Below, piece after piece: positions 46,521 to 55,958 of a DNA stretch of 64,000 bases; the first letter of the stretch is position 1; every line of letters starts with the position of its first letter. The stretch covers positions 1-64,000 of the forward strand of contig CABUUD010000001.1 of NCBI GenBank assembly GCA_902494585.1. The letters run 5' to 3'. The notes beneath the pieces are model-generated. The model had not been told where the DNA came from and did no database searches. It saw nothing but the letters and a program-made list of their open reading frames with translations. A program made the translations under genes and the position numbers. The stretch comes from an uncultured Collinsella sp. Its GTDB lineage: Bacteria > Actinomycetota > Coriobacteriia > Coriobacteriales > Coriobacteriaceae.

Positions 46521-47402
46521 ATGAGCAATTGGCTTAAGCTCGAGGGCGATGTCTGCGCCGTGACTGGCGCGCTCGGCGGTATGGGCGCCGAGATCTGCCG
46601 CGAGTTCGCCCGCAATGGCGCCAACGTCGTCATGCTCGACCTGGACGAGGAGAAGGTCAAGGCCGCTGCCGCCGACCTCGCTGCCGAGTTTGGCATCCAC
46701 GCCGAGGGCTATAAGATGAACGCCACCGACGAGGTCGAGGTTCAGGCCGCCGTCGACGCCACCATCGCCGACTTCGGTCGCGTCGACGTCCTCGTCAACA
46801 CCGCCGGCATCCTGCGCTTCGCCGCCATGGAGGACCTGCCGCTCTCCGACTGGAACGAGGTCATCAACGTCAACCTCACCGGCTACTTCATCACCTCGCA
46901 GCGCTTTGGTCGCGAGATGATCAAGGCCGGCCAGGGCCGCCTGGTGCACATCTCGACCGTCGCCAGCCACTCCCCCGAGACGTTCTCGGGCGTGTACAGC
47001 TCCACCAAGGCGGGCGTCAACATGATGTCCAAGATGCTCGCCGCCGAGTGGGGCCCCTACGGCGTGCGCTCCAACTGCGTCGAGCCCTGCTTCGTTAAGA
47101 CCCCCATGTCGGCCAATTTCTACGCCGACCCCGAGGTCGAAAAGAGCCGCAGCCGCCTCATCGCCACGCGCCGCATCGGCGAGGTCAGCGATATCGCCAA
47201 CGCCGTCATGTTCCTGGCGTCCAAGCGCTCGGACTTTACCACCGGCGACGCCATCAAGGTCGACGGCGGCTTCTCCAACATGATGGGCGACCTCACCGCC
47301 AAGCCCGGCGGCCGTCGCGCCTATGCCGACAACTACCTTAAGAACAAGGGTGTCGAGCTCTGGTCCGATGAGTCCGGCGTCGCAAAGCCGACTGACCAGT
47401 AA
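46521..47402 (+). CDS. SDR-family oxidoreductase
   Basis: NAD(P)-dependent dehydrogenase, 293 aa, classical SDR. TGALGGMG (about 15-22) binds the nucleotide, Asp of VVMLDLDEE suggests NAD, NTAG is at about 91, catalytic Ser is in HISTVASHS, and YSSTK gives Tyr and Lys. The C terminus (about 250-293) carries an unusual charged extension (KPGGRRAYADNYLKNKG). First gene of an operon with an MFS transporter and a Gfo/Idh enzyme. Substrate unknown. Confidence 0.9.
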   Translation: MSNWLKLEGDVCAVTGALGGMGAEICREFARNGANVVMLDLDEEKVKAAAADLAAEFGIHAEGYKMNATDEVEVQAAVDATIADFGRVDVLVNTAGILRFAAMEDLPLSDWNEVINVNLTGYFITSQRFGREMIKAGQGRLVHISTVASHSPETFSGVYSSTKAGVNMMSKMLAAEWGPYGVRSNCVEPCFVKTPMSANFYADPEVEKSRSRLIATRRIGEVSDIANAVMFLASKRSDFTTGDAIKVDGGFSNMMGDLTAKPGGRRAYADNYLKNKGVELWSDESGVAKPTDQ

Positions 47403-47468
47403 ACCAACCTAACAGGGAGGCCCCGCGGACACGCCCGTTCCTCCCCCGTATCGATTAGAAAGAGTCCA

Positions 47469-48725
47469 ATGGCTTCCACCAACTCCAACAAGGGTCGCGC
47501 CGTCGTGCTTTCCGCCGCGTGCGTCACCATGTTCTTCATCAGCTCCATTGCGCTGTATTCCGTCGTGAGCAAGAACCTGCTCGCCGTCTACCCCGAGTGG
47601 TCCAGCGCTCTTACCTGGGCCTTCCCGGTCTTTCAGACCATCATGGCCGTGACGGGCATCTTCGCCGGCCGCATCTCCGACAAGATCGGCCCGCGCAACG
47701 TCGTGATCGCCGCCGCCGTGTGCTACGGCGTGGGCTGGTTCATGTCCGGCACCGTCACCGAGCCATGGCAGTTCTACCTGTGGTTCTCACTCGTCGCCGC
47801 CGTTGGCAACGGCCTGGGCTACAACCCGGCGCTCACCACGGGTCAGAAGTGGTTCATCGACAAGAAGGGTCTCGCCTCCGGCATTACGCTCGCCGCTTCG
47901 ACCGCCGGCCCCGCCGTGCTGTCCCCGGTGCTCGCCTCGCTGCTCATCCCGAGCCTGGGCATCTTCGGCGCCCTTAAGGCGCTCGGCGTCATCTTCTTTG
48001 TGACGATCGCCGCCTCCGCCCTGTTCCTGAAGGCCCCCGAGGCCGGTTGGCTGCCCGAGGGCTTCGAGGCCCCCAAGGGCGGCGCGCACGCCGGCACCTT
48101 CGGTGACCTCACCCCGGGCGAGATGGTCAAGACCCCGCGCTTCTGGGTCCTCATCGTCACCTTCGCCTTTGCCGCCACCGCGGGCACCCTGCTCGTGGGC
48201 AAGGTTGCCTCCATCGCCGCCGTCCAGCTCTTCGCCGACCCCACGAGCGCCGCTGCCGTCGCCCTCGGCGGCGTGGTGGTCTCCGTCAACACCTGCGCCA
48301 ACCTGGTTGGCCGTCTGTCCTTTGGCCAGATCATCGACAAGCTCGGCGCCTATAAGTCGCTGCTCATCAGCCTTGTCGTCACCATCGTCGCCCTCGTCAT
48401 CATGTCGATGAGCTTTACGCAGAGCATGTTCTTTGTGGCGCTCGCCCTGCTCGGCTTTAGCTTTGGCGCCCTGCTCGTCATCTACCCGCCGCTCACCGGT
48501 GGCGCCTTTGGTACCAGCAACATCGGTGTCAACTACGGCATCATGTTTTTGGGTTATGCCGCTTCTACCTGGATCAGCCAGCCCATCACCGCCGTGCTGT
48601 ATCACGCCGAGGCCGGCAGCGCCGCCTACCAGCAGTCCTTCTACGGCGCCATTGTGATCGCCGCCATCGCCGTCGTGCTCACCGTCTACATGATGGTCTC
48701 CGACAGCAAGAAGAAGTCCGCCTAG
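47469..48725 (+). CDS. OFA-type MFS transporter
   Basis: Twelve-helix major facilitator, 418 aa, resembling the oxalate/formate antiporter (OFA) branch: GIFAGRISDKIGPRNVV, GNGLGYNPALTTGQKWF, and LVGRLSFGQIIDKLGAYKS are typical. Substrate is probably a small carboxylate or polyol. AGAAAGAG precedes the ATG. Between two dehydrogenases in the LysR-controlled operon, so it likely imports their substrate. Confidence 0.86.
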   Translation: MASTNSNKGRAVVLSAACVTMFFISSIALYSVVSKNLLAVYPEWSSALTWAFPVFQTIMAVTGIFAGRISDKIGPRNVVIAAAVCYGVGWFMSGTVTEPWQFYLWFSLVAAVGNGLGYNPALTTGQKWFIDKKGLASGITLAASTAGPAVLSPVLASLLIPSLGIFGALKALGVIFFVTIAASALFLKAPEAGWLPEGFEAPKGGAHAGTFGDLTPGEMVKTPRFWVLIVTFAFAATAGTLLVGKVASIAAVQLFADPTSAAAVALGGVVVSVNTCANLVGRLSFGQIIDKLGAYKSLLISLVVTIVALVIMSMSFTQSMFFVALALLGFSFGALLVIYPPLTGGAFGTSNIGVNYGIMFLGYAASTWISQPITAVLYHAEAGSAAYQQSFYGAIVIAAIAVVLTVYMMVSDSKKKSA

Positions 48726-48733
48726 TTTCACCG

Positions 48734-48764
48734 ATGCGACAAAGGGACAGCCCCTTTGTCGCAT
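48734..48764. repeat. palindrome of the AAAGGGACTGTCCCTTT family
   Basis: ATGCGACAAAGGG (48734-48746) faces CCCTTTGTCGCAT (48752-48764), 13-bp perfect arms. It sits inside an operon, between the MFS and Gfo/Idh genes, without a T-run. Confidence 0.78.
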
Positions 48765-48794
48765 TTCACCGGTCACCATTATTAAGGAGTCGAA

Positions 48795-49835
48795 ATGTCT
48801 GAGCTCAACCCCGTCCGCATTGCCGTTATCGGCGCCGGCGCCATGGGCCGCAACCACATCCGCTTTGTCACCGAGGAGCCCGAGGCCGAACTCGTTGCCA
48901 TCGCCGACGCCTTTGAGGGCGCCCGCGCCACGGCAGAGGCCGCCGGCGTACCGTTTTACACCGATCCCGCCCAGATGATGGACGAGATCAAGCCCGAGGC
49001 CGTCATTATCGCCACCCCCAACGACCTGCACCTGGGCGTTGCCCGCGAGGCTGTGAAGCGCAACATCGTGCCGCTGGTCGAAAAGCCGATCTCCAACGAC
49101 CTGGAGGATGCCCAGGCCTTTGCCGCCGAGGCCGAGACCGCCGGCGTGCCCGTGCTCGTGGGTCAGCACCGTCGCCACAACCCCTTCGTCAACAAGGCCA
49201 AGGAGATCATCGAGTCCGGCGAGCTGGGCAAGCTCACCGTGTCGAGCTTCCACTATATGATCTACAAGAATGACGAGTACTTCGATGTCGAGTGGCGCCG
49301 CAAGAAGGGTGCCGGCCCGATCCTGGTCAACCTGGTGCACGACGTCGACCTACTCCGCTACCTGCTGGGCGAGCCCGTTGCCGTCCAGGGCATGCAGTCC
49401 AGCGCCGCCCGCGGTTTTGAAACCGAGGACTCCGCCGTGGTCAACGTCCGTTTTGCCGATGGCGCGCTCGCAAGCATGACCATCTCCGACGCCACCGCCA
49501 GCCCCTGGAACTGGGAGGCAACCGCTCGCGAGGATCCGCAGTATCGCCCCTTCGACGCCGACGCCTACTTTATTGGCGGTACCTTGGGCGCCTTGTCGCT
49601 GCCCCGCCTGCATCAGTTCTCCTACGACGGCGCCTCCAACTGGCACAAGCCGCTGCAGATGGAGATCCCGGCCGTCGACCCGGCGCTGCCGCACAAGATG
49701 CAGCTCAAGCACTTTGTGAAGGTTGTCCGCCGCGAGGTCGAGCCCGTCGTGACCCCCGCCGATAACGTCAAGACGCTCACGCTTCTCAACGCCATCAAGG
49801 AGGCCGCCGAGACCGGCCAGCTCGTCGAGCTGTAA
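48795..49835 (+). CDS. Gfo/Idh/MocA-family oxidoreductase
   Basis: NAD(P)-dependent sugar or cyclitol dehydrogenase-like, 346 aa. Rossmann motif VIGAGAMG (about 11-18), catalytic-Lys EKPIS (about 97), GQHRRHNP and LVHDVDLLRYLLG (about 188) with the family His. AAGGAG precedes the ATG. Partner of the SDR and MFS genes, so the operon probably oxidises or reduces one unknown polyol, cyclitol or acid in two steps. Confidence 0.88.
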   Translation: MSELNPVRIAVIGAGAMGRNHIRFVTEEPEAELVAIADAFEGARATAEAAGVPFYTDPAQMMDEIKPEAVIIATPNDLHLGVAREAVKRNIVPLVEKPISNDLEDAQAFAAEAETAGVPVLVGQHRRHNPFVNKAKEIIESGELGKLTVSSFHYMIYKNDEYFDVEWRRKKGAGPILVNLVHDVDLLRYLLGEPVAVQGMQSSAARGFETEDSAVVNVRFADGALASMTISDATASPWNWEATAREDPQYRPFDADAYFIGGTLGALSLPRLHQFSYDGASNWHKPLQMEIPAVDPALPHKMQLKHFVKVVRREVEPVVTPADNVKTLTLLNAIKEAAETGQLVEL

Positions 49836-49908
49836 TGCCTTAAGAGTGACCGCGGCAGAAACCCCATGCCGAGCCCCTCGGTCCGCCACCAACAAGCCCC
49901 TCTTCTTT

Positions 49909-49943
49909 GCCCCGCGAGCAGCCTCCTGCCCGCGGGGCATTTT
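49909..49943 (+). terminator. terminator of the SDR-MFS-Gfo operon
   Basis: Stem GCCCCGCG/CGCGGGGC (49909-49916 with 49931-49938) followed by ATTTT, 74 bp after the Gfo/Idh stop. Confidence 0.82.
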
Positions 49944-50083
49944 GCTACCTTGCCGACGATTTTTCTGGAGCAGGGGCTATTTTGTACTTCGGCTTGATTC
50001 GTTCGCCACGAAACAGTCTTTTGGGACGGGTGGTATCCTTGGTAGCTCTGTGCTTCAAACGCACCTTAAACGCAAGGAGTCTC

Positions 50084-52231
50084 ATGGATCTTATCGCCCA
50101 GCTCGCCCGCGAGCTCAACCTTAAGGCCGCCAACATCGAGGCGGCTGTCAAGCTCATCGACGAGGGCAACACCATTCCCTTTATCTCGCGCTACCGCAAG
50201 GAAGCAACGGGCGGCATGGACGACGTCGCCCTGCGCGCGCTCGACGAGCGCCTGTCCTACCTGCGCAATCTTGAGCAGCGCAAAGAGGACGTCATTCTGC
50301 TCATCGACGCCCAGGGCAAACTCACGCCCGAACTCGAGCAGCAGATTCGCGAGGCCACGCAGCTCCAGCGTGTCGAGGACCTCTACAAGCCCTACCGCAA
50401 AAAGCGCATGACCCGCGCGCAGAAGGCCCGCGAGGCAGGCCTGGAGCCACTCGCCAACATGATCATCATGCAGGCCTCGGCCAAGGGCAGCGCGCTCGAC
50501 GCCGCCGCGACATACGTCAACGAGGAGGCCGGCTTCGACACACCCGAGAAGGCGCTTGCGGGTGCGGCCGACATTGTGGCCGAGACGGTGGCCGAAGACC
50601 CCGAGAACGTCGCCGACCTGCGCGCCTTTACGCAAAACACCGCCGACATCGTCGTCGAGGCCACCAACCCCGCCGAAAAAACTCCCTACGAGCCGTACTA
50701 CAGCTATGATGAGCCCCTGCGCCGTATACCCAACCACCGCGTGCTGGCTATCGACCGCGGTGAGCGCGAGGGCAAGCTCCGCGTGCGCGTGAACGTCGAC
50801 GGCGCTGCCGCCACGGCGCGCCTCGGCAGCCGCTGGCCCCGTCGCCAGGGCGTGTTCGCGCCCGTCTTTGACGCCGCTATCGCCGACGGCTACAAGCGCC
50901 TCATGGCTCCCTCGCTGGAGCGCGAGGCCCGTGCTAAGCTCACCGTCCGCGCCCAGACCGAGGCCATCAACGTCTTTGCCAAGAATCTCGAGGGCCTGCT
51001 CTCGACACGCCCCGTGCGCGGCGCCCGCGTGCTCGCGCTCGATCCGGGCTACCGCACCGGCTGCAAGGTCGCCGTCATGGACGAGACCGGCAAACTGCTC
51101 GACCACGGCGTGGTCTATCCCACCAAGCCGCGCCACGACGTCGCCGGCACCAAGCGCGAGCTCGCCCGCCTCGTCAAGAAGGACGGCGTCAACACCATCG
51201 TCATCGGCAACGGCACCGCTAGCCGTGAGACCGAGGAAGTCGTCTCGGAGTTCATTGCCGAGCAGGCGCCCGAGCTGCGATACACCATTGTTAACGAGGC
51301 CGGCGCGTCGGTGTACTCCGCCTCCGAGCTCGCGAGCCAGGAGTATCCCGACCTGGACGTCACCGTGCGCGGCGCCATGAGCCTGGGCCGCCGCCTACAG
51401 GACCCGCTGGCAGAGCTCGTTAAGATTCCGCCCCAGTCCGTCGGCGTAGGCCAGTACCAGCACGACCTTGACCAGGCCGAGCTTTCGCGCACCCTGGGTC
51501 ACGTGGTGGAAGACGTCGTCAACCGCGTGGGCGTCGACGTAAACACCGCGAGCGCAAGTCTGCTGGGATACGTATCGGGCATCACGCCGAGCGTTGCCAA
51601 AAACATCGTGGCCTACCGCGAGGAAAACGGCGCCTTCACCGATCGCCGCCAGCTCAAGAAGGTCCCCAAGTTGGGACCCAAGGCATATCTCAACGCCGCG
51701 GGCTTTTTGCGCATCAGCGGCGGCAAGAACCCGCTCGACGCGACAAGCGTCCACCCCGAGAGCTATGAGGTGGCCACGTCCGTCCTGGAGCGCGCAGGCG
51801 TTAAAGCCAGCGAGCTCAGCCGCGGCGGCGTGCCCGACATCGAGCGCCGTCTGGGCAGCATCTCGACGCTGGCAAGCGACCTGGACTGTGGCACCCTGAC
51901 GCTCATCGACATCGTCAACGAGCTCAAGAAGCCCGGTCGCGACCCGCGCGACGATGCACCCGAGGTGGTCTTTAGCCGCTCGGCGCTTTCCATCGACGAC
52001 CTGGAGCCGGGCATGGAGCTCAAGGGCACGGTTCGCAACGTTGTGGATTTTGGTGCCTTCGTCGACGTGGGCGTGCACCAGGACGGCCTCGTGCATATCT
52101 CCAAGCTTGCCAACCGCTTTGTCAAGCACCCCAGCGACGTAGTGCGCGTCGGCGACACGGTGAAGGTATGGGTAGAAAAGGTCGATCGCGACCGCAAGAA
52201 AATCTCGCTCACCATGGTGCAGGGAAAGTAA
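50084..52231 (+). CDS. tex: Tex-family S1 RNA-binding transcription accessory protein
   Basis: Cytoplasmic nucleic-acid-binding protein, 715 aa. Tex N-terminal helical domain (IPFISRYRKEATGGMDD), a YqgF/RuvC-like domain (VLALDPGYRTGCKVAV), helix-hairpin-helix segments (LLGYVSGITPSVAKNIVAYR, then FTDRRQLKKVPKLGPKAY), and a C-terminal S1 domain (ELKGTVRNVVDFGAFVDVGV) are all in order. AAGGAG lies 4 nt before ATG at 50084. The long upstream frame is not coding. It is monocistronic. The general role is in transcription and stress. Confidence 0.94.
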   Translation: MDLIAQLARELNLKAANIEAAVKLIDEGNTIPFISRYRKEATGGMDDVALRALDERLSYLRNLEQRKEDVILLIDAQGKLTPELEQQIREATQLQRVEDLYKPYRKKRMTRAQKAREAGLEPLANMIIMQASAKGSALDAAATYVNEEAGFDTPEKALAGAADIVAETVAEDPENVADLRAFTQNTADIVVEATNPAEKTPYEPYYSYDEPLRRIPNHRVLAIDRGEREGKLRVRVNVDGAAATARLGSRWPRRQGVFAPVFDAAIADGYKRLMAPSLEREARAKLTVRAQTEAINVFAKNLEGLLSTRPVRGARVLALDPGYRTGCKVAVMDETGKLLDHGVVYPTKPRHDVAGTKRELARLVKKDGVNTIVIGNGTASRETEEVVSEFIAEQAPELRYTIVNEAGASVYSASELASQEYPDLDVTVRGAMSLGRRLQDPLAELVKIPPQSVGVGQYQHDLDQAELSRTLGHVVEDVVNRVGVDVNTASASLLGYVSGITPSVAKNIVAYREENGAFTDRRQLKKVPKLGPKAYLNAAGFLRISGGKNPLDATSVHPESYEVATSVLERAGVKASELSRGGVPDIERRLGSISTLASDLDCGTLTLIDIVNELKKPGRDPRDDAPEVVFSRSALSIDDLEPGMELKGTVRNVVDFGAFVDVGVHQDGLVHISKLANRFVKHPSDVVRVGDTVKVWVEKVDRDRKKISLTMVQGK

Positions 52232-52629
52232 CAGCAAAGGACGAACCACCGCTGCCCATCGTCGAACTTGCAAGTTTTTCTCACCCAATGGGAAAACTTG
52301 CAGATACCGCAACATAACTTTCGTTTGCACATGGGCGTTGAGTTGCTAAACACTTTACCTATGTTTATCAAGGCGTGAACTGCGGACTTTTATCTTCTCG
52401 GCGGACGGTTTTGCAGTTTTACCATTTTTTATCGACGCCCCAGCGGCAAAACGTTTTTGCCGATCATCGCGGTTGATTCCGTTCACGGAACAGAAGCAGC
52501 GCCTTGCCGGCTCGTTTTCATAATCGCCCCAAAGCAAAAAGCGGTGACGCCTCATTTGAGACGTCACCGCTTCCGTGTAGGAGCCGGTTATCGGAGCTCC
52601 GCCCGATTAGGGCTTAACGTACGCCTGGA
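52232..52629. other. intergenic region with inverted repeat, no gene
   Basis: A 10-bp perfect inverted repeat TGCAAGTTTT/AAAACTTGCA (52269-52278 with 52293-52302) lies 37 bp after tex; it has no T-run, so I do not call it a terminator. The rest shows no convincing frame up to the PTS terminator at 52536. Confidence 0.6.
52536..52572 (-). terminator. terminator of the PTS operon
   Basis: Stem AAGCGGTGACG/CGTCACCGCTT (52539-52549 with 52562-52572) plus inner CTC/GAG, followed on the minus strand by TTTTT. It lies 58 bp past the EIIC stop. Confidence 0.85.
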
Positions 52630-54021
52630 TTACTCTTCCTCAACGTGATTGATCACAGCACCCTTGGTGTGGATGAAGTTGGGGACGAAGGCGACGACCA
52701 GAAGGACAGCGAGAATCGCGTAGACACCGGTGGTACCGAAGGCCTCGGCAGCGCGGCCGAGCGTAATACCAATGACGGAGAAGTCGAAGTCGCCGAACGT
52801 AGTGTTCTTGAAGCCAAAGACGTCAAGAACGGGCAGGAGCAGGGCCGGGGCAAAGGTGATGAGCAGGCCGTTGACGAAAGCACCAAGAGCTGCGCCCTTG
52901 CGACCGCCGGTAGCATTGCCGTAGATGCCTGCGGTAGCACCGCAGAAGAAGTGGGGAACCATGCCCGGGATGATGAAGATGCCCAGGGTAGCGCCCACGA
53001 TGAACATACCGACCACGCCACCGATGAAGGAGGCAACAAAGCCGAGGATGACGGCGGTGGGAGCATAGGGGAAGAAGACGGCGCAGTCGACGGCGGGGAT
53101 GGCGCCAGGGATCAGCTTGTTGGAGATGCCCTGGAAAGCCGGGACCAGGTCGGCAAGGATCATACGAACGCCGTTGTAGACGATAGTGACACCGACGGCG
53201 AAGGACAGGGCGCAGGTCAGGGCATAGACGATTACATTGTCGCCGCCAGCGGTCTTGGTAACGACCGCAGGATCTGCGATGTAGGCGGCGAAAGCGGTAA
53301 CCAGGTAGAAGAAGGCCATGGTAAGAGCCGTGGAGATGGTGGTGTCGCGCAGGAAGGAGAACTTCTCGGGAACCTCGATCTTCTCGGTGCTGTTCTCCTC
53401 GGCGTCCTTAGCAAAAAGCGTACCGACTGCAGCGGAGATGTAATAGGCGAGTGAACCGAAGTGGCCCATGGCGATTTCATCACCATCGGTAACCTTCTCG
53501 GTGAAACGCTGACCAACGGCGGGAAGCATAGCGCTCACGAGGCCCAGGAACATGCCGCCCACGATGACAAGCTGGACATCCTGGAAGCCAGATGCCTGCA
53601 GAACGGCAGACAGCAGGCAGGCCATAAACATGCTGTGATGGCCCGTCAGGAAGATGTACTTAAACTTGGTAAAGCGGGCAATGATAATGTTCACGACGTA
53701 GCCGAGAATCAGGATCATCATGGTCTGAACGCCGAGGACGCTCTGAGCCATCGAAACGACGACCTCGTTGTTGGGCACGACGCCGGTGATGTGGAAACCG
53801 GTCTCGATGAAGGTACCCAGCGGAGCAAGGTTCTCCTGAACAACAGCGGCGCCGGCAGACAGCATGATGTAACCCAGAATGGGCTTCAGGGTGCCCGTCA
53901 TCACCTTGTGGGCAGGACGCTTAAGCGCGACAAGGCCCACAAAGGCAAATAGACCCATGATCCATGCTGGCTTGGTCAGAATCGATTGGATAAACTCAAG
54001 TATGGGAAGGATGGCTTGCAT
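52630..54021 (-). CDS. PTS EIIC, ascorbate (UlaA/SgaT) family
   Basis: Membrane permease of a phosphotransferase system, 463 aa, about ten or more helices. GVRMILADLVPAFQGISNKL, then IPGAIPAVDCAVFFPYAPTAV, closely match UlaA, which takes up L-ascorbate. ATG at 54021 has AAAGGAA 6 nt upstream. IIC, IIB and IIA are separate genes here in the order A-B-C by transcription, with the aldolase gene first. Whether the sugar is ascorbate is unproven, because the ula catabolic enzymes are not here. Confidence 0.87.
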   Translation of the reverse strand: MQAILPILEFIQSILTKPAWIMGLFAFVGLVALKRPAHKVMTGTLKPILGYIMLSAGAAVVQENLAPLGTFIETGFHITGVVPNNEVVVSMAQSVLGVQTMMILILGYVVNIIIARFTKFKYIFLTGHHSMFMACLLSAVLQASGFQDVQLVIVGGMFLGLVSAMLPAVGQRFTEKVTDGDEIAMGHFGSLAYYISAAVGTLFAKDAEENSTEKIEVPEKFSFLRDTTISTALTMAFFYLVTAFAAYIADPAVVTKTAGGDNVIVYALTCALSFAVGVTIVYNGVRMILADLVPAFQGISNKLIPGAIPAVDCAVFFPYAPTAVILGFVASFIGGVVGMFIVGATLGIFIIPGMVPHFFCGATAGIYGNATGGRKGAALGAFVNGLLITFAPALLLPVLDVFGFKNTTFGDFDFSVIGITLGRAAEAFGTTGVYAILAVLLVVAFVPNFIHTKGAVINHVEEE

Positions 54022-54092
54022 CTGCGCTTCCTTTCTCTCTAACGTGGGCGCGTTTCCCTCTTCCACAGGGAACCGCCCTTTTTTGTGCCGCT

Positions 54093-54368
54093 TTAGGCGT
54101 TAGCGGCGGCCGCCTTGATTGCCTCGAGGGCGTCTTCGCGGATCTTCTTCTTGTTCACATAGCTGCGAACGATCACAACGTTGCCGTGGAGCTCGGGGGC
54201 GAGTTCTTTAACGGTGATGAACAGATCCGGATTTGCGGAAGAAGCACCGTTCAGGTCCATAGACTCAACGTCGGCCTTGATGCCCTCCTCCTCGCAAAGC
54301 TCCTCGACTTTGCCAGCGAGCATCAGGCTAGACCCGATGCCGTTTCCGCATACGGTGATGATATGCAT
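54093..54368 (-). CDS. PTS EIIB, ascorbate/lactose-type fold
   Basis: Cytoplasmic phosphocarrier, 91 aa. The phosphorylated Cys is Cys7 in VCGNGIGSSLM. Length and the ESMDLNGASSANPDLFIT segment match UlaB. It is 71 bp upstream of the IIC gene on the same strand. Confidence 0.9.
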   Translation of the reverse strand: MHIITVCGNGIGSSLMLAGKVEELCEEEGIKADVESMDLNGASSANPDLFITVKELAPELHGNVVIVRSYVNKKKIREDALEAIKAAAANA

Positions 54369-54443
54369 GGCAACCTTCCTCTCCTACACGTGACGGTTTT
54401 CCGTCTATCCAAAAGCGGCGACGCATCGCCGTGCCATTAAGGC

Positions 54444-54890
54444 CTAAAAGAATGAACGCATGGTCTCCAAAACCTGCTCGGGCGTATCGCATGCGCTGAG
54501 CTTGGCAACGCAGTCCTCGTCCTCGAACATCTGCGAAAGCTCCGCCAAGCAGCCAAGATGAGCCTTGGGGTCGGGTGCGCAAATACCCACGAGCACGTGA
54601 ACCGGATCGAAATCCTCGTGTCCAAACGCAACGGCAGGGTCAAGCGTGACGATACAGATTCCCGCTTCACTCACATTGCCATCTGCCTGAGCGTGGGGCA
54701 TGGCGATGCCCTCTTCCAAGACCATATAGGGGCCGAATTTGTGAACCGATGAAATCATGGCGTCAACATAGCTCTGGTCGCATTTGCCAGCGTCTACGAG
54801 CAACTTACCGCATGCCCTGATCGCTTCCTCCCAATCGGAGGCCTCAACGTGGCAGGCAACAAGCTCGGGCTTAAGAAGATCGGTCAGCAT
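54444..54890 (-). CDS. PTS EIIA, mannitol/fructose/ascorbate family
   Basis: Cytoplasmic phosphocarrier, 148 aa. The phosphorylated His is in GIAMPHAQADG (about 66), and VALGICAPD-like VGICAPDPKAHL and CLAELSQMFED follow, as in UlaC. It receives phosphate from HPr and passes it to the IIB Cys. It is 9 bp downstream of the aldolase gene. Confidence 0.9.
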   Translation of the reverse strand: MLTDLLKPELVACHVEASDWEEAIRACGKLLVDAGKCDQSYVDAMISSVHKFGPYMVLEEGIAMPHAQADGNVSEAGICIVTLDPAVAFGHEDFDPVHVLVGICAPDPKAHLGCLAELSQMFEDEDCVAKLSACDTPEQVLETMRSFF

Positions 54891-54899
54891 GCTCGTCCC

Positions 54900-55610
54900 C
54901 TACTCCTCGGGCAGGATATGAAAACCAAGCGCCTGAATGTCGCGGGCAAAGCCCTTGACCGTATCAAGCGAGTACTCAAGCAAATCTTTCCCGAAATTCT
55001 TGCGCTTGGCAAGAAGGGCATTGGGGACCGTAATGATCTGACAGCCAACGGACTCCGCCTGGAAGATATTGAGGACCTCGCGCGTAGACGCCCAGAGAAC
55101 CTCGGCAGCAGGCTTAACGGCAGCCTTCTTTACGGACTCCGCCATGAGGGGCAGCGGATCGACGCCGGTATCGGCAATGCGACCGGCAAAGATGGACAGA
55201 ATAGAGGGGGTCTCGGCAGAAACGGCATCGACGAACTCGTCGACCTGCTCAGGCGTGAAGATAGTGGTGACGTTCACCTTGATGCCGTCGGCAGAAAGGC
55301 GCTTGACCAGCGCGGCAGTGGACTCGCCCTTGGTGTTGAGCGCCGGAATCTTAACATAGACGTTGTCTGCCCAGGTTGCGATCTCGCGAGCCTCGGCCTC
55401 CATACCAGCCTCGTCATCAGCGAAAACCTCAAAAGAGACCGACACATCGGTAATGTGCTCAAGAACCGTCTTGGCAAAAGCGCGGTAGTCGGTCACGCCA
55501 CCGGCCTTCATAAGGGAAGGATTGGTCGTGAAGCCCTGAACGTTGCCATTGTCATGCATGTCAAGCATGCCCTCGAGGTTAGCGCCGTCGGCAAACACCT
55601 TAATCGCCAT
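54900..55610 (-). CDS. transaldolase / fructose-6-phosphate aldolase-like enzyme
   Basis: Schiff-base aldolase of the TalC/FSA group, 236 aa. The N terminus MAIKVFADGANL with FTTNPSLM, the Schiff-base Lys in VYVKIPAL (about 90), and SIFAGRIADTGVDP and VLWASTREVLNI are the usual blocks. AAAGGA lies 6 nt before ATG at 55610. First gene of the PTS operon, so it probably splits or rearranges the phosphorylated sugar. FSA and transaldolase cannot be told apart here. Confidence 0.85.
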   Translation of the reverse strand: MAIKVFADGANLEGMLDMHDNGNVQGFTTNPSLMKAGGVTDYRAFAKTVLEHITDVSVSFEVFADDEAGMEAEAREIATWADNVYVKIPALNTKGESTAALVKRLSADGIKVNVTTIFTPEQVDEFVDAVSAETPSILSIFAGRIADTGVDPLPLMAESVKKAAVKPAAEVLWASTREVLNIFQAESVGCQIITVPNALLAKRKNFGKDLLEYSLDTVKGFARDIQALGFHILPEE

Positions 55611-55958
55611 GTTCGGTCCTTTCTCATCTAACACTATTGCTATCGAAAGCCTTCTTCTTTGTTTCAAAAGCTTTTCGGTTTTCTTTTATAAACCATTTCA
55701 AAAGCTATCGAAAGCTCAATTGTCAACTTTCCGTGAACGGTCGAATATCGGGTGTGAACGTACTTCTTTTGGGCGGCGCCTTCAGAACAAGACCCTCTAC
55801 ACGCTATTTAAGTGCAAACTATCTGCTACGCATGCATTTGGGACATGCCATTCCGTTCATTTGATTCATTCGATTTTGCCTTGTTCTTTTCATATCGATA
55901 CGTTATATTTCGATTACGAAAGGCGCATCTTTTGCCTTTCGTTCAAAAGGAGCGGCAT
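55611..55958. promoter_or_regulatory. divergent control region of the PTS operon
   Basis: AT-rich 348-bp gap. GCTATCGAAAGC occurs twice (55639-55650 and 55704-55715), CGAAAGGCGCAT...CCTTTCG forms an inverted repeat near 55915-55945, and TTGACA lies on the minus strand at 55726-55721. These are likely DeoR-type operators and promoters; boxes for the -10 are not clear. Confidence 0.55.

Noticed and set aside
52269..52302. Inverted repeat after tex as terminator
   Set aside because: No T-run after the stem and a 14-bp loop; left as a repeat.
55812..55958. N-terminal extension of the DeoR gene
   Set aside because: Residues are not family-like and a strong ribosome site supports 55959.
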